A stretch of 64,000 bases of DNA from JBFAPK01 sp040676675 (GTDB taxonomy: Bacteria > Actinomycetota > Actinomycetes > Mycobacteriales > Micromonosporaceae): the NCBI RefSeq assembly GCF_040676675.1, contig NZ_JBFAPK010000002.1, positions 434,001-498,000 on the forward strand. Direction: 5' to 3'. The position numbers and the translations under genes were made by a program. This document shows, in pieces, positions 50,699-59,572 of the stretch. Below the pieces are notes generated by a model, which saw only the letters and a program-made list of their open reading frames with translations, made no database searches and was not told the DNA's origin. Every line of letters begins with the position of its first letter. Positions within the stretch are counted from its first letter, which is position 1.

Positions 50699-52419
50699 CC
50701 GGTCTGACGCTCGACGTCACGGACTTCGGGGCGGTACCGGGCCGGCACGCCGACGCGGCCCCCACGGTCTGGGCGGCCCTGCGCGCCGCCCAAGCCTCCG
50801 GCGGCCCGGTGACGCTGCGCTTCCCGCCGGGCGACTACCACCTCTGGCCGAGCGGTGCCCAACGCCGCGAGCTGTACGTCTCCAACACGGTGGGCGACGA
50901 TCCGCGGTTCCGCGTCAAGACCATCGCCCTGCTCGTGGAGGCGACCGACGACCTCGTCCTGTCCGGGCCCGGTGCCCGCCTCATCGTGCACGGCGTCCAG
51001 ACCACGTTCGCCGTCATCGACTCGCGGCGGATACGCATCGAGGGACTGGAGTTCGACTTCGCGGTGCCGACGGTCGTCGACGCGACCGTGGTCGACGCGG
51101 GCGTCGCCGCCGGGCACGCGTTCCGCGTCATCCGCGTGCCCGCGGCCACGCCGTTTTCCATCGAGGGGCGGTCGGTCCGCTGGCACGGGGAGATCCTCGA
51201 CTCGGGCCCCGCGTGGGAGGGCCGCGACGCGCTCGAATACACGCAGATCCACGACCCGTCCCGCGAAACCACTCGCCGCGGGCCGAACCCCCTCTTCGAC
51301 CGCGTGCGGTCGATCCGCGCGGTCGGCGACCGCGACATCCAGATCACGTACGACCACGACGCGGAACCGGTCGATACCGGTCTGGTGTATCAGATGCGGC
51401 TGACGACCCGGGACCACCCCGGCGCGCTGGTGTTCGACAGCTCCGGCGTGACGGTGTCCGGCGTGCGATTCCGGTTCCTGCACGGCCCCGGCGTGGTCGT
51501 GCAGACGAGTCGCGACGTCGCGATCGAGGACTGTGCGTTCCAAGCCCCGCCCGGCACCGGACGGCACACGGCCGGCTTCGCCGACTTCGTCCAGTTCTCG
51601 GGCTGCTCCGGCCGGGTGGTGGTGCGCGGGTGTCTCTTCGACGGGCCGCACGACGATCCCGTCAACGTGCACGGCACCTACCTGAGGGTGGTCAGCCAGC
51701 CGGACCCGCACACGCTCGTGCTCGTCTACGCGCATCCGGAGACGGCGGGATTTCCCCAGTTCGCGGCGGGCGACCGCGTCGAGATCGTCGACCGGACCTC
51801 GCTGCGGGTCATCGCGTCGACCGTCGTGGACCGGGCCCGGCAACCGAGCGGTCGCGACGGCGACCATCCCCTGCGGACGATCGTCCTGACGGTCCGAACC
51901 GCGGTTCCAGATGGGCTGGCCGCGCGGGCCGCGGTGGAGAACGTCACCCGCACGCCGAGCGTCCACATCGCCGGCAACGTGTTCCGCAACATGCCCACCC
52001 GAGGCGTGCTCGTGACCACCCGTCGGCCAATCCTGATCGAGGAAAACCGCTTCGAGCGGCCGGCGATGGCCGCGGTTTACGTCTCCTGCGACGCTGGTGA
52101 CTGGTGGGAGTCGGGGCCGGTGCGAAGCCTGACCATCCGGCGGAACGCGTTTGTCGAGCCGGGCGCCGCGGCCGTGCTCGTCGATCCGCGGGTGGACGGT
52201 GGCGGCCGCGAGCACCCGGTCCACCACGGCATTTTCGTCGAGGCAAATTGCTTCATGCTCGACGGTGTCGCCGCGCTCGACGCCACGAGAACCCGTGGGA
52301 TCCGGTTCCGGAACAACACCATCGAGCGCCCCGGTGCCGATTTCGACGCTGGCGACGTCGTCCTGAGCCGCTGTTCGGACGTGTCGGTCGATGCCGGCGT
52401 AGTGGTCCGGCGCAGCTAG
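50695..52419 (+). CDS. GH110 alpha-1,3-galactosidase-like protein
   Basis: A 574-aa right-handed beta-helix enzyme. It opens with the pectate-lyase-like 'VTDFGAVPGRHADAAPTVWAAL', followed by parallel beta-helix repeats. 'FDGPHDDPVNVHGTYLRVV' (about 320-338), with adjacent Asp residues, matches the catalytic signature of GH110, inverting alpha-1,3-galactosidases that act on blood-group-B or linear alpha-Gal epitopes. No signal peptide, so its substrate must be imported. GTG start overlaps the GH2 stop. It closes the operon. Confidence 0.85.
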   Translation: MTGLTLDVTDFGAVPGRHADAAPTVWAALRAAQASGGPVTLRFPPGDYHLWPSGAQRRELYVSNTVGDDPRFRVKTIALLVEATDDLVLSGPGARLIVHGVQTTFAVIDSRRIRIEGLEFDFAVPTVVDATVVDAGVAAGHAFRVIRVPAATPFSIEGRSVRWHGEILDSGPAWEGRDALEYTQIHDPSRETTRRGPNPLFDRVRSIRAVGDRDIQITYDHDAEPVDTGLVYQMRLTTRDHPGALVFDSSGVTVSGVRFRFLHGPGVVVQTSRDVAIEDCAFQAPPGTGRHTAGFADFVQFSGCSGRVVVRGCLFDGPHDDPVNVHGTYLRVVSQPDPHTLVLVYAHPETAGFPQFAAGDRVEIVDRTSLRVIASTVVDRARQPSGRDGDHPLRTIVLTVRTAVPDGLAARAAVENVTRTPSVHIAGNVFRNMPTRGVLVTTRRPILIEENRFERPAMAAVYVSCDAGDWWESGPVRSLTIRRNAFVEPGAAAVLVDPRVDGGGREHPVHHGIFVEANCFMLDGVAALDATRTRGIRFRNNTIERPGADFDAGDVVLSRCSDVSVDAGVVVRRS

Positions 52420-52551
52420 TGCCTCGTCTTTGAACGTTGATCGTGGTGGTCCAGCCCGCTGCGTGCACGCCTACACACCTTCGGGCCTGCGAGGCCTCGT
52501 GCAAGACCGGCGGACCCGCGCGGTGGCCGGACCACCACCGTCACGGGCAGC

Positions 52552-52665
52552 ATGTCCACCGGCAGGATGGTGTACTCGATCAACCCGATGGCGGTGGCTC
52601 GTTACCGCGAGCGGCACTCGGTGTCGCGGAAGAAGTCCGACCACGTCGACGCGATGGTCCTTGCC
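52552..52665 (+). mobile_element. IS110-family transposase fragment (first)
   Basis: 'GRMVYSINPMAVARYRERHSVSRKKSDHVDAMVLA' (residues 4-38 of the open frame at 52552) is a well-known stretch of the DEDD domain of IS110-like transposases. Flanking transposase sequence is missing on both sides, so this is a fossil fragment. The stretch 52420-52551 shows nothing else. Confidence 0.7.
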
Positions 52666-52918
52666 ATTGACCGCTGGGGAGATCAAAGGTCTTTTGATCG
52701 TCCCCGCCGGGGACTGCCCGGTCGCCCGGCCTGGTATGACTGACTGCCCCTGTCGTACGCATGATCGGGGGGTGTTGTCGCCGGGCCGGGTGGCGTCGGC
52801 AGACCGCTGATAGGGACCGGGCCGCCGGCATGCTGGGTAGGTCTCCTCGTAACGTGGCTGCCGCGAGCCCGACGCCGAGACCGCGGCCGAGACCACGCAC
52901 GAGGTACGGAGGCGGCGG

Positions 52919-53130
52919 GTGCACGGCGCGTACCAGGTGTTTCTGGGGTTGGATGTCGGCAAGGGTGATCACCAGGCGGTCGGGTTGGCCCCGGACGGCG
53001 GCAGGTTGCACGACGCGCCGCTGCCGAACACCGAGGCCCGACTGCGGGCTCTGTTCGACAAACTCGCCCGTCACGGCACGCTGCTCGTGGTCGTGGACCA
53101 ACCCGCGTCGACCGGTGCGCTGCCGGTCGC
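52919..53130 (+). mobile_element. IS110-family transposase N-terminal fragment (second)
   Basis: 'VFLGLDVGKGDHQAVGL', 'LHDAPLPNTEARLRALFDKLA' and 'LLVVVDQPASTGALPVA' are the first 65 residues of a different IS110-like transposase. The match stops near 53130, where the sequence changes into the antisense of the glycosyltransferase gene. About 60 nt of the transposase are therefore also the 3' end of that gene. Confidence 0.75.
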
Positions 53131-54318
53131 GCGTTCGGCCTGGCCGGCGACCTCCGACCACAGCCCCATCAGCTGGTTGAGCGTTTGTTCCCAAGTTGGT
53201 GCGGCCCTTCGGTTGTTCGTCAGTACGGCGAGCCGCCGACGACGCTCCGCCGGGTTTCGGCACAGACGGACGGCATGCTCGGCGAACGACTTGGCGTCGT
53301 CGGCGATGCACATGGCCGCTCGCAGCGGATCCGGGACGCCAGTGCCGCCGTTGGTCGTCGACACGATCAACCGGGCGCGCCATATCGCCTCGATGGTCTT
53401 CAGCTTGACGCCACCGCCGATGCGCAGCGGGATCAGCACGATGTCCGCGGCGTCCAGCTCAGCGTCGAGGTCAGCGACGTAGCCGGTAACCAGCACACCT
53501 GGGCACGACTCGCCGAGGCGCGCCAGGTCCGCCGCAAGATTGACGCCACCGAGCACAAGGGTGGCACCGGGGATCTCGTTACGGATGTGGGGAAAGACTT
53601 CGGAAACCAGCCAGCGAAAGGCGTCGCGGTTTGGGGCGTAGTCGTAGTCGGCGACGAACAGCAGCCGGGGTGCGGTGAGGGTCCCGCGAGCGTCTTGCGC
53701 CGGACGGGTGGGGCCTGGCCGGTGATCCCAGCCGTTGGTGATCAGGCGCGGCGCCAGCGACCGGTCGCGCTCGAGCACCGCGGCCTCGTCCTCCGCGCTG
53801 AGCGTCACCAGCGCGCCCGCGCGTCGCCACGCCCGCAACTCCCGCTCACGCAGACCGACGACATCGGCCGCCGCGACGGGCTCGCCAAGTGCCGCGCGCT
53901 GCTCCAACAACTGGGATTCGATGTTCTGCTCGGCCAGGACGGTGCGGTGGTGCAGTTCGGGCGGAACCACCTCGAGAAGGTAGTGGCCCTCGACGTGCAC
54001 AACATCATAGTCGCCATTCTGGGCCACGTGCCTGCGTATGAGGTCAGTCGCGGGCCGGCTGGCTCGCACCGGCGCCGGTCCTGGAGGCGACTCGTCGACG
54101 AAGACGTGGCATCTCAGGCCGGGTAGACTCGGGATGACCTGGCTGTCACGAGCCACGTCCTCGGCAGGAGCGACCACCACGAGGTCGACGGCCCGCTCCC
54201 GTAGAGCGCGCATCAGCACCTTCACACAGCGCGTACGCCCGCCTCCGATCGTCGGCCACAACATGTCGTGGGATACGAAGAGCGCGCGCGAGCGGCCGTC
54301 CTCTCGACGTGTGTTCAT
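53071..54318 (-). CDS. Glycosyltransferase (GT4-like, GT-B fold) with an IS-derived tail
   Basis: A 415-aa enzyme. The N-terminal half starts 'ALFVSHDMLWPTIGGGRTRCVKVLMRAL' with the Gly-rich acceptor loop. The C-terminal half holds 'LLFVADYDYAPNRDAFRWLVSEVFP', 'GYVADLDAELDAADIVLIPLRIGGGVKLKTIEAI' with the nucleotide-sugar-binding Gly loop and Glu. It would transfer a sugar to a cluster product or an envelope glycan. The last 20 or so residues ('TGSAPVDAGWSTTTSSVP') are the antisense of an IS110 fragment, so the original end was replaced. It is last in the StrR-condensation-glycosyltransferase operon, 21 nt after the previous stop. Confidence 0.82.
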   Translation of the reverse strand: MNTRREDGRSRALFVSHDMLWPTIGGGRTRCVKVLMRALRERAVDLVVVAPAEDVARDSQVIPSLPGLRCHVFVDESPPGPAPVRASRPATDLIRRHVAQNGDYDVVHVEGHYLLEVVPPELHHRTVLAEQNIESQLLEQRAALGEPVAAADVVGLRERELRAWRRAGALVTLSAEDEAAVLERDRSLAPRLITNGWDHRPGPTRPAQDARGTLTAPRLLFVADYDYAPNRDAFRWLVSEVFPHIRNEIPGATLVLGGVNLAADLARLGESCPGVLVTGYVADLDAELDAADIVLIPLRIGGGVKLKTIEAIWRARLIVSTTNGGTGVPDPLRAAMCIADDAKSFAEHAVRLCRNPAERRRRLAVLTNNRRAAPTWEQTLNQLMGLWSEVAGQAERATGSAPVDAGWSTTTSSVP

Positions 54319-54339
54319 ATGCGGATTCTCCGTTGGTTG

Positions 54340-56097
54340 TTAGTCGCTCGGATCGGATGGTGTGCGTAACATGAACTCCTCGTTGCCGATCCGCCCGGTG
54401 CCGCTGGACAGGATTGGAATAAGTCGCCACGCCGCCTCGTCGTGCGGGTCCTCCGGTGCGGCTTGACAGCTGTGGTAGATGTCAGGTGTCTGCACATCGG
54501 TTCGTTCGCCGATCAAGTTGAGGAACGCACGGTGCAGGTTCGGTGAGTCCGACCCGGTGGCGTGGTAGGCGATGAGCCGATGGTGGCCGTTTGGACCGCG
54601 TTCTGTGAAGACCATGCCCTCTTCGCCCACCAGGTCCACCCACAGCTGGCGGACCGCCGCCAGGTCCGTCCAGCCGCGGCCTCGCCGGACCCATGCCGTG
54701 CCCCGGGACGCCGGTATGACGTCCACCGTGGAAATGATCTCGTCAGGGGTGAGGTCACGGTCCGCAGCGGCCACGGCCAGCGCCTCGATTGCCCACAGGA
54801 TCTCGCACATCGCTCGGACCGGCACGTAGCGGGTGTCACACGTCAGCTCCAGCTCGACCGAACCCGGCAGTTCGTCCATTGCATGGAGGTGGAACCGTGT
54901 GTCAACCCGCGGGTGGCTGTCAAGAAACAGGATCCGGCTCTGCTCGCGCAGCATCCCTGGGTCCATGCGAGGTTCCCGAGTCGGTACCGAGATCGACCCG
55001 GTCCGCTCGCGGCGATCGTTGAAGTGGCAGCCGAGGTCCATGGCCGCACCACGGGCATGTTCTACCTCCGCGCGCACCGCGCGCGCTTCGGATGGTCGGT
55101 AAAGCCCGTGTTGATATGCCTCGAGGGCGGCAGAGAAGACTCGCTGGACGGCGGCGTCGAAGCTCAAGCCGCGCAGGTCGACATGGATTGGCGAGTCCCA
55201 ACAGAGGTACCCGGCCATCCGGGCGCTGTCTTCGATCAGCCGATTGGACACGAGGATCTGGACCAGAGCCTCGCGGTGCCCGGAGTAGACCCCGAACACC
55301 TCGGACATCACCGTCAGCAGAACTGCGCTGCTACTGGCCCGGACCCGTTGCGCCACCCGCGGTAACGCGGTCGCCAATGCCCGGGACTCCAGCTGCAGCG
55401 TCCAAAACCGGTTGGCCTCCTCTCGGGCCGGGACAAAGTCGAACAAGCTCGGCGGTGCCGCGTAGAGCAGGTCACGCAATCGGCACAGTGCTGCGTTGTT
55501 CATGGCTCGCCCGTCGGGCGACGACTCAAACGCCGCTTGGTCCAGCGGCTCCCAACCCTCACGTGGTGGCGGAGCCGCAGCCGGGTCCGCAAGGAATCCC
55601 GTGAGCGTTTCCTCAACGACGCGCCAGCCGTACAGGTCGAGCGCCATGTGGTTGATGACCAGTACGAGCGAGATCGGGGCGCCATCCTGCGCGAGCACCG
55701 CCACCCGCAGCGGCCACTCCGTCGCGGAGTCGAAGTTCAGCCGGCCGAGGTACGTGGCGACCTGCTTCTGGCGGTGGTCGAGGTCGCTCTGCGTGCCGTC
55801 ATAAAAGCTGACCTTGAGAACACCTTCGCTCTCCACCACCTGCAACAGCTCCTCGGCCGTCCGGGTGTAGGTGGTCCGAAGCGTGGCGTATCGCTCGACG
55901 GTGCGCCCTAGGGCGACGCAGACGTCATCCAAGGTGCGCCCCTTCGGCACCGCGACGGTCCAAACCATATTGAAATAGGAGTGGTCGCCTCCCATCCATT
56001 CGATGGCGTTCCACATCGCCTGCTGCCCATTGGTCGCCAAAGCCGTCGCCGTCTGGCCTACGCTCAACTGCAGGAGCAGCTCGCGGGCTGGTCTCAT
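54340..56097 (-). CDS. Stand-alone NRPS condensation-domain-like protein
   Basis: A 585-aa protein. Residues about 25-440 match the condensation/chloramphenicol-acetyltransferase fold: 'YFNMVWTVAV', 'RYATLRTTYTRTAEELLQVV', and the active-site segment 'LVINHMALDLYGW' (Asn149-His150...Asp154). The canonical HHxxxDG is thus NHxxxDL: the first His and final Gly are replaced while the catalytic second His remains. Solo C domains condense carrier-bound acyl groups with amines or alcohols; degenerate ones may be inactive or recruit partners. The C-terminal 140 residues are of unknown type. ATG 56097 has GAGGAG upstream. Confidence 0.75.
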   Translation of the reverse strand: MRPARELLLQLSVGQTATALATNGQQAMWNAIEWMGGDHSYFNMVWTVAVPKGRTLDDVCVALGRTVERYATLRTTYTRTAEELLQVVESEGVLKVSFYDGTQSDLDHRQKQVATYLGRLNFDSATEWPLRVAVLAQDGAPISLVLVINHMALDLYGWRVVEETLTGFLADPAAAPPPREGWEPLDQAAFESSPDGRAMNNAALCRLRDLLYAAPPSLFDFVPAREEANRFWTLQLESRALATALPRVAQRVRASSSAVLLTVMSEVFGVYSGHREALVQILVSNRLIEDSARMAGYLCWDSPIHVDLRGLSFDAAVQRVFSAALEAYQHGLYRPSEARAVRAEVEHARGAAMDLGCHFNDRRERTGSISVPTREPRMDPGMLREQSRILFLDSHPRVDTRFHLHAMDELPGSVELELTCDTRYVPVRAMCEILWAIEALAVAAADRDLTPDEIISTVDVIPASRGTAWVRRGRGWTDLAAVRQLWVDLVGEEGMVFTERGPNGHHRLIAYHATGSDSPNLHRAFLNLIGERTDVQTPDIYHSCQAAPEDPHDEAAWRLIPILSSGTGRIGNEEFMLRTPSDPSD

Positions 56098-56190
56098 ACT
56101 TTGAACGCTCCTCGGAAGCAGTGCTCGGTCGCGCTGCCGTGCCTGGTATCAGGCCCGGCCCAGCGGAACTGATGGGCCGTCGCCCGTCGG

Positions 56191-57195
56191 TCAGATGGCC
56201 TTCGGCTGGACCTGACGCTCGATAGCGTCGGCGATGCCCTGCCAGGCGGCGGCATAACCGATGGCGAGTTCAATGATGAGGTTCGCGCAGTGCGGCGGAA
56301 CAGCCGTGGCGACCCAGGTCCTGTCGTCCGCGCTGACAGCATGCAGGTCGACCCAACGCAGCAGGCGGCGTCCCGCTTCGCTGAACCGCAGCGATGGATC
56401 CTTCTTCAGTCCTTGGAGCGTCGACAGCGGGTCTTTCGAGGACGCTGGCTCCGGAAGCCTGCGGGTCGCCGCTTTGCGGTTGACCTGTGCGGCACGCTGC
56501 CTGGCTGGCACGGGATCCAGCCCGCGTTGTATACGGTCGCGAACGTCCCGCGCGGTTCCGACAGCAATGCCGGCATTTCGGGCAACCTCGCGTAGCGAGG
56601 CGTTTGGTTTGCTCGCAATCACCTGGCTGGCTTTGATCCGCCCCTGGCTCGAATCGACGGGCCGAACGCGTCCGTCCCGCCCGATCCGCGACATCGAGGG
56701 GTGAGCCGTTGTAGACAGCCTTCGAACCGCGCCGATGAAGTCAGGTGACAGCCCCACGGCCTCCGCGACGGCCCGGTCCGACCACTCGGGGTGCTGATCC
56801 AGCACTCGCACGGCGGCGGCCCGCCGGTCCGCCAGCGACAACGGCAGACCGTGCGCGAGGTTCGCTCGAACCGCCTCCAGGAAAGCGTCCTCCTCGTCAC
56901 CGTCGAAGAAGTCGACGGCGATTTCCGTATCCCCTCGTTTCTGCGCGGCGCGCAATCGATGGACACCGTCTACGATGCACATCGTCTGACGGTGCACCAG
57001 GATGGGGGGTAGTTCGACCCCGGACTCCAGCAGCAGTTCCGTGTGCTTGGAATTCTCGCCATTAATGCGTGGCGACGCGGCAACCTTGATAAGGTGTATC
57101 GGCACGGATGTGGGTAGCTCGGGTTGTCTCTGCGGCAATGCCATGATGGAGTTATGCATCTGGTCTGTAGGCTCACTCGAGAGACGCTTCGGCAT
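56191..57195 (-). CDS. StrR/NovG-type pathway-specific activator (ParB-like N-domain)
   Basis: A 334-aa regulator. The ParB/sulfiredoxin-like N-terminal part reads 'VPIHLIKVAASPRINGENSKHTELLLESGVELPPILVHRQTMCIVDGVHRLRAAQKRG' (about 29-86), then 'FFDGDEEDAFLEAVRANLAHGLPLSLADRRAAAVRVLDQHPEWSDRAVAEAVGLS' leads into the HTH. This is the signature of StrR, NovG, Bbr and TeiR-type activators that switch on antibiotic clusters. ATG 57195 has AAGGAG 8 nt upstream. Its own operon continues into the condensation and glycosyltransferase genes. Confidence 0.88.
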   Translation of the reverse strand: MPKRLSSEPTDQMHNSIMALPQRQPELPTSVPIHLIKVAASPRINGENSKHTELLLESGVELPPILVHRQTMCIVDGVHRLRAAQKRGDTEIAVDFFDGDEEDAFLEAVRANLAHGLPLSLADRRAAAVRVLDQHPEWSDRAVAEAVGLSPDFIGAVRRLSTTAHPSMSRIGRDGRVRPVDSSQGRIKASQVIASKPNASLREVARNAGIAVGTARDVRDRIQRGLDPVPARQRAAQVNRKAATRRLPEPASSKDPLSTLQGLKKDPSLRFSEAGRRLLRWVDLHAVSADDRTWVATAVPPHCANLIIELAIGYAAAWQGIADAIERQVQPKAI

Positions 57196-58047
57196 TCGTT
57201 GACTCCTTGGCGACGCACCGACAAATCGACCCAAGTAATTGCACGGGTCGCATTGGCAGACCAGTTGAGGGGTCCGCTGGTTTCAGCACCAACGGGACAA
57301 CACCCCCGTGCACGGCAGGAGTGCGTGATCACCCCCTGACTGATCACTACATGATCGCATCGTATGCCGCCCTCATCGCCTCGGCAAGGCATCGAACACG
57401 TTCGCTCCTCCGAAGGCTCGCCGGTCGTAGGCCGATCCTGGCGTTGCCGTTCGCCTAGCAACGGGGAGAAACTCCTGGTAAAGATATTGATCACCGTAAT
57501 CGCCTCCAGAGCGGCGGCATGTCGTCCTGATGGCGGCCTCCAGCCACCCAGTCTCACCAAATGAGACCGTTCCAGCGCTAATCTATACGGTGGAAGGCGA
57601 GGGCCCGACGGCGATCACGTCGGCCACGAGAGCAACCGGCCAGGCAACGTACGCCCTTACGGTATCGAGGCGACCAGAGATGAGTGTGGGCACCGAAGCC
57701 GATTGCGCGGAGGCCCCACTATGCGGGTTCATGGCTGCTCGCCCACCAGGCAAAATCTCACTAGGCGGTCAAGACATCCAGGCGGTCGCCGTCGGCCCGC
57801 TAGCAGGGACGGACCGGAGTTACCGAGATCGCACCGCATGCACTCATACGGGTGCGGTCGTGCAACTTGAGCTCATCCACAGTTGCATATATTGGCTGTT
57901 CGGGCATATTCAATGTAAGCAAGGATGCGACGGATTTGCTCTGCCGGCTCGCAGTCGCAGAGCCATCGATTCCGGAATGCGCGGGCCAACGCCGGCCCGC
58001 CGCTGGATACCACAGCGGTGCCCCTTCACCAGGGAGGATAAACAGAC
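57196..58047. promoter_or_regulatory. Divergent control region of the biosynthetic cluster
   Basis: About 850 nt between the StrR-like gene and the aminotransferase, with no supportable gene. It holds an inverted repeat GTGATCA (57325-57331)/TGATCAC (57341-57347) with a 9-nt spacer and a second, GTCTCA-CCAAA-TGAGAC (57551-57567). StrR sites are long inverted repeats with an 11-nt centre, which the first resembles in layout but not in sequence. A weak -35/-10 pair (TTGCAT 57883, TATTCA 57907) could serve the aminotransferase. Confidence 0.45.
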
Positions 58048-59349
58048 GTGACATCTTTCGAGAAGAACCCCCGCACCGGTCGGGCGTCCTTGGCCGCCAA
58101 CCGGCTCGCGCTGGATGGTGGCATCCCGGTCAGGCCGGCGGAGCGCCCCTGGCCGGCCTGGCCGGTCCCGGCGGTCGGTGCCGACGCCCTGCTGGCCCAG
58201 GTCCTACACGGTCGGCGTTGGACGATCACCAGCCCCGCCGGGGCGGAGTTGTTCGAGCGGAGGTTCTCCCGCATGTTCGCCGAGTACGTCGGTACCCGCC
58301 ACTGCGTGCCGGTCGACCACGGGTCCAGCGCGTTGGTGGTGGCGCTCGAGGCGCTCGGCCTGGCGTACGGCGATGTCGTACTGGTGCCCGCGCTCACCTG
58401 GGTGGCCAGCGCAAGCGCGGTGCTGCGAGCCGGCCTCCTCCCGATCCTCGTCGACGTCGATCCGGGCACCGGCTGCCTCGCTCCCGACACCCTGGACCTC
58501 GAGGTGGAGCCGCGCGCGGTCGTCGCGGTCCACTGGTCCTGCGCGATGGCTGACGTACCGGCGATACAGCAGGTGGTGGCGCCCTTGGATATTTCGGTCG
58601 TGGAGGATGCGGCCCAGGCGCACGGCGCGCAGTGGCTCGGTCGCTCAGCGGGCTCTTTGGGCCGCCTAGGCTGCTTCAGCATGCAGCAGTCCAAGGTTCT
58701 TACCGCCGGTGAGGGTGGAGCCGTGGTGACCGATGATGAGGGTCTGGCGTCGTTGCTTCAAGAATTGCGTGCCGACTCGCGCCGCTACACCACGTCGAGC
58801 GACGCACCTCAGGGGTTGGAGCTGGAGGAGAGCGCCACCGTGATGGGCGCGAACTACTGCCTCGACGAATTCAGTGCGGCGCTGCTGTGCGCGCAACTCG
58901 GCGACCTCGACGCCCAGCACGAGGTGCGCAACAACAATTACGCCCTCCTGAGCAATCTCCTGGAGGACGTACCGGGTGTCCGGCTGCTGCGCCACCACCC
59001 GGACCAGACGCGACTGTCGATCTACGAGATCCCGCTGATATTCGACCCACTTCCCGACGGGATGACCAACATCAACATTGCGGACGCGTTGACCGCGGAG
59101 CTGAACACCTCGTTCTATCCGCCACGCGAGCCCTTGAACCGGAGCAAGCTCCTCCGGCCCTGGTCAAAGCCAACCCTGGCGCCGCTGGCCGAGCGATTCG
59201 CCGCCGAGCACCGCGACCGAGTCTATCCACATGCGGAATATCTGGTCCGACACGCTGTGCTCACGCATCACAGCACGTTACTGGGCGGCAAGCAAGATGT
59301 GATGGATATTGCTGACGCGGTGACGAAGGTGGTGCACAGCACGTCCTGA
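58048..59349 (+). CDS. DegT/DnrJ/EryC1/StrS-family PLP aminotransferase
   Basis: A 433-aa PLP enzyme. The cofactor lysine is Lys216 in 'GCFSMQQSKVLTAGEGGAVV'; Asp187 and His192 lie in 'VVEDAAQAHGAQ', and 'VDHGSSALVVALEALGL' binds the phosphate. The N-terminus 'LALDGGIPVRPAERPWPAWP' resembles StsC/BtrR cyclitol aminotransferases and AHBA-synthase-like enzymes more than nucleotide-sugar aminotransferases. It aminates a keto-sugar, cyclitol or similar building block. The GTG at 58048 has a strong GGGAGG. It lies 223 nt before the asparagine-synthetase-like gene. Confidence 0.85.
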   Translation: MTSFEKNPRTGRASLAANRLALDGGIPVRPAERPWPAWPVPAVGADALLAQVLHGRRWTITSPAGAELFERRFSRMFAEYVGTRHCVPVDHGSSALVVALEALGLAYGDVVLVPALTWVASASAVLRAGLLPILVDVDPGTGCLAPDTLDLEVEPRAVVAVHWSCAMADVPAIQQVVAPLDISVVEDAAQAHGAQWLGRSAGSLGRLGCFSMQQSKVLTAGEGGAVVTDDEGLASLLQELRADSRRYTTSSDAPQGLELEESATVMGANYCLDEFSAALLCAQLGDLDAQHEVRNNNYALLSNLLEDVPGVRLLRHHPDQTRLSIYEIPLIFDPLPDGMTNINIADALTAELNTSFYPPREPLNRSKLLRPWSKPTLAPLAERFAAEHRDRVYPHAEYLVRHAVLTHHSTLLGGKQDVMDIADAVTKVVHSTS

Positions 59350-59572
59350 GGTCCCTCCTTCTCGGCAAGGTGGCGGATATCGACCGGTTGTCACCGTGCC
59401 CTCGCCATGACGAAGCTGGTCGCAGACTCGCGCTGGTAATGCTGCACGCGAGCGCGGGTGATGTTGCCGGACCGTCGCCTCATTGCAATGCCATATGCAG
59501 CGACAGATATCGAGATCGCACGGACATCGCATCCATAGCGCGGATGACGCCCTGACGTGAGAAGGACAGACA

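Noticed and set aside
57530..58051. Possible gene between the StrR-like and aminotransferase genes
   Set aside because: No ribosome-binding site, no recognisable domain, and its end overlaps the promoter and start region of the aminotransferase.
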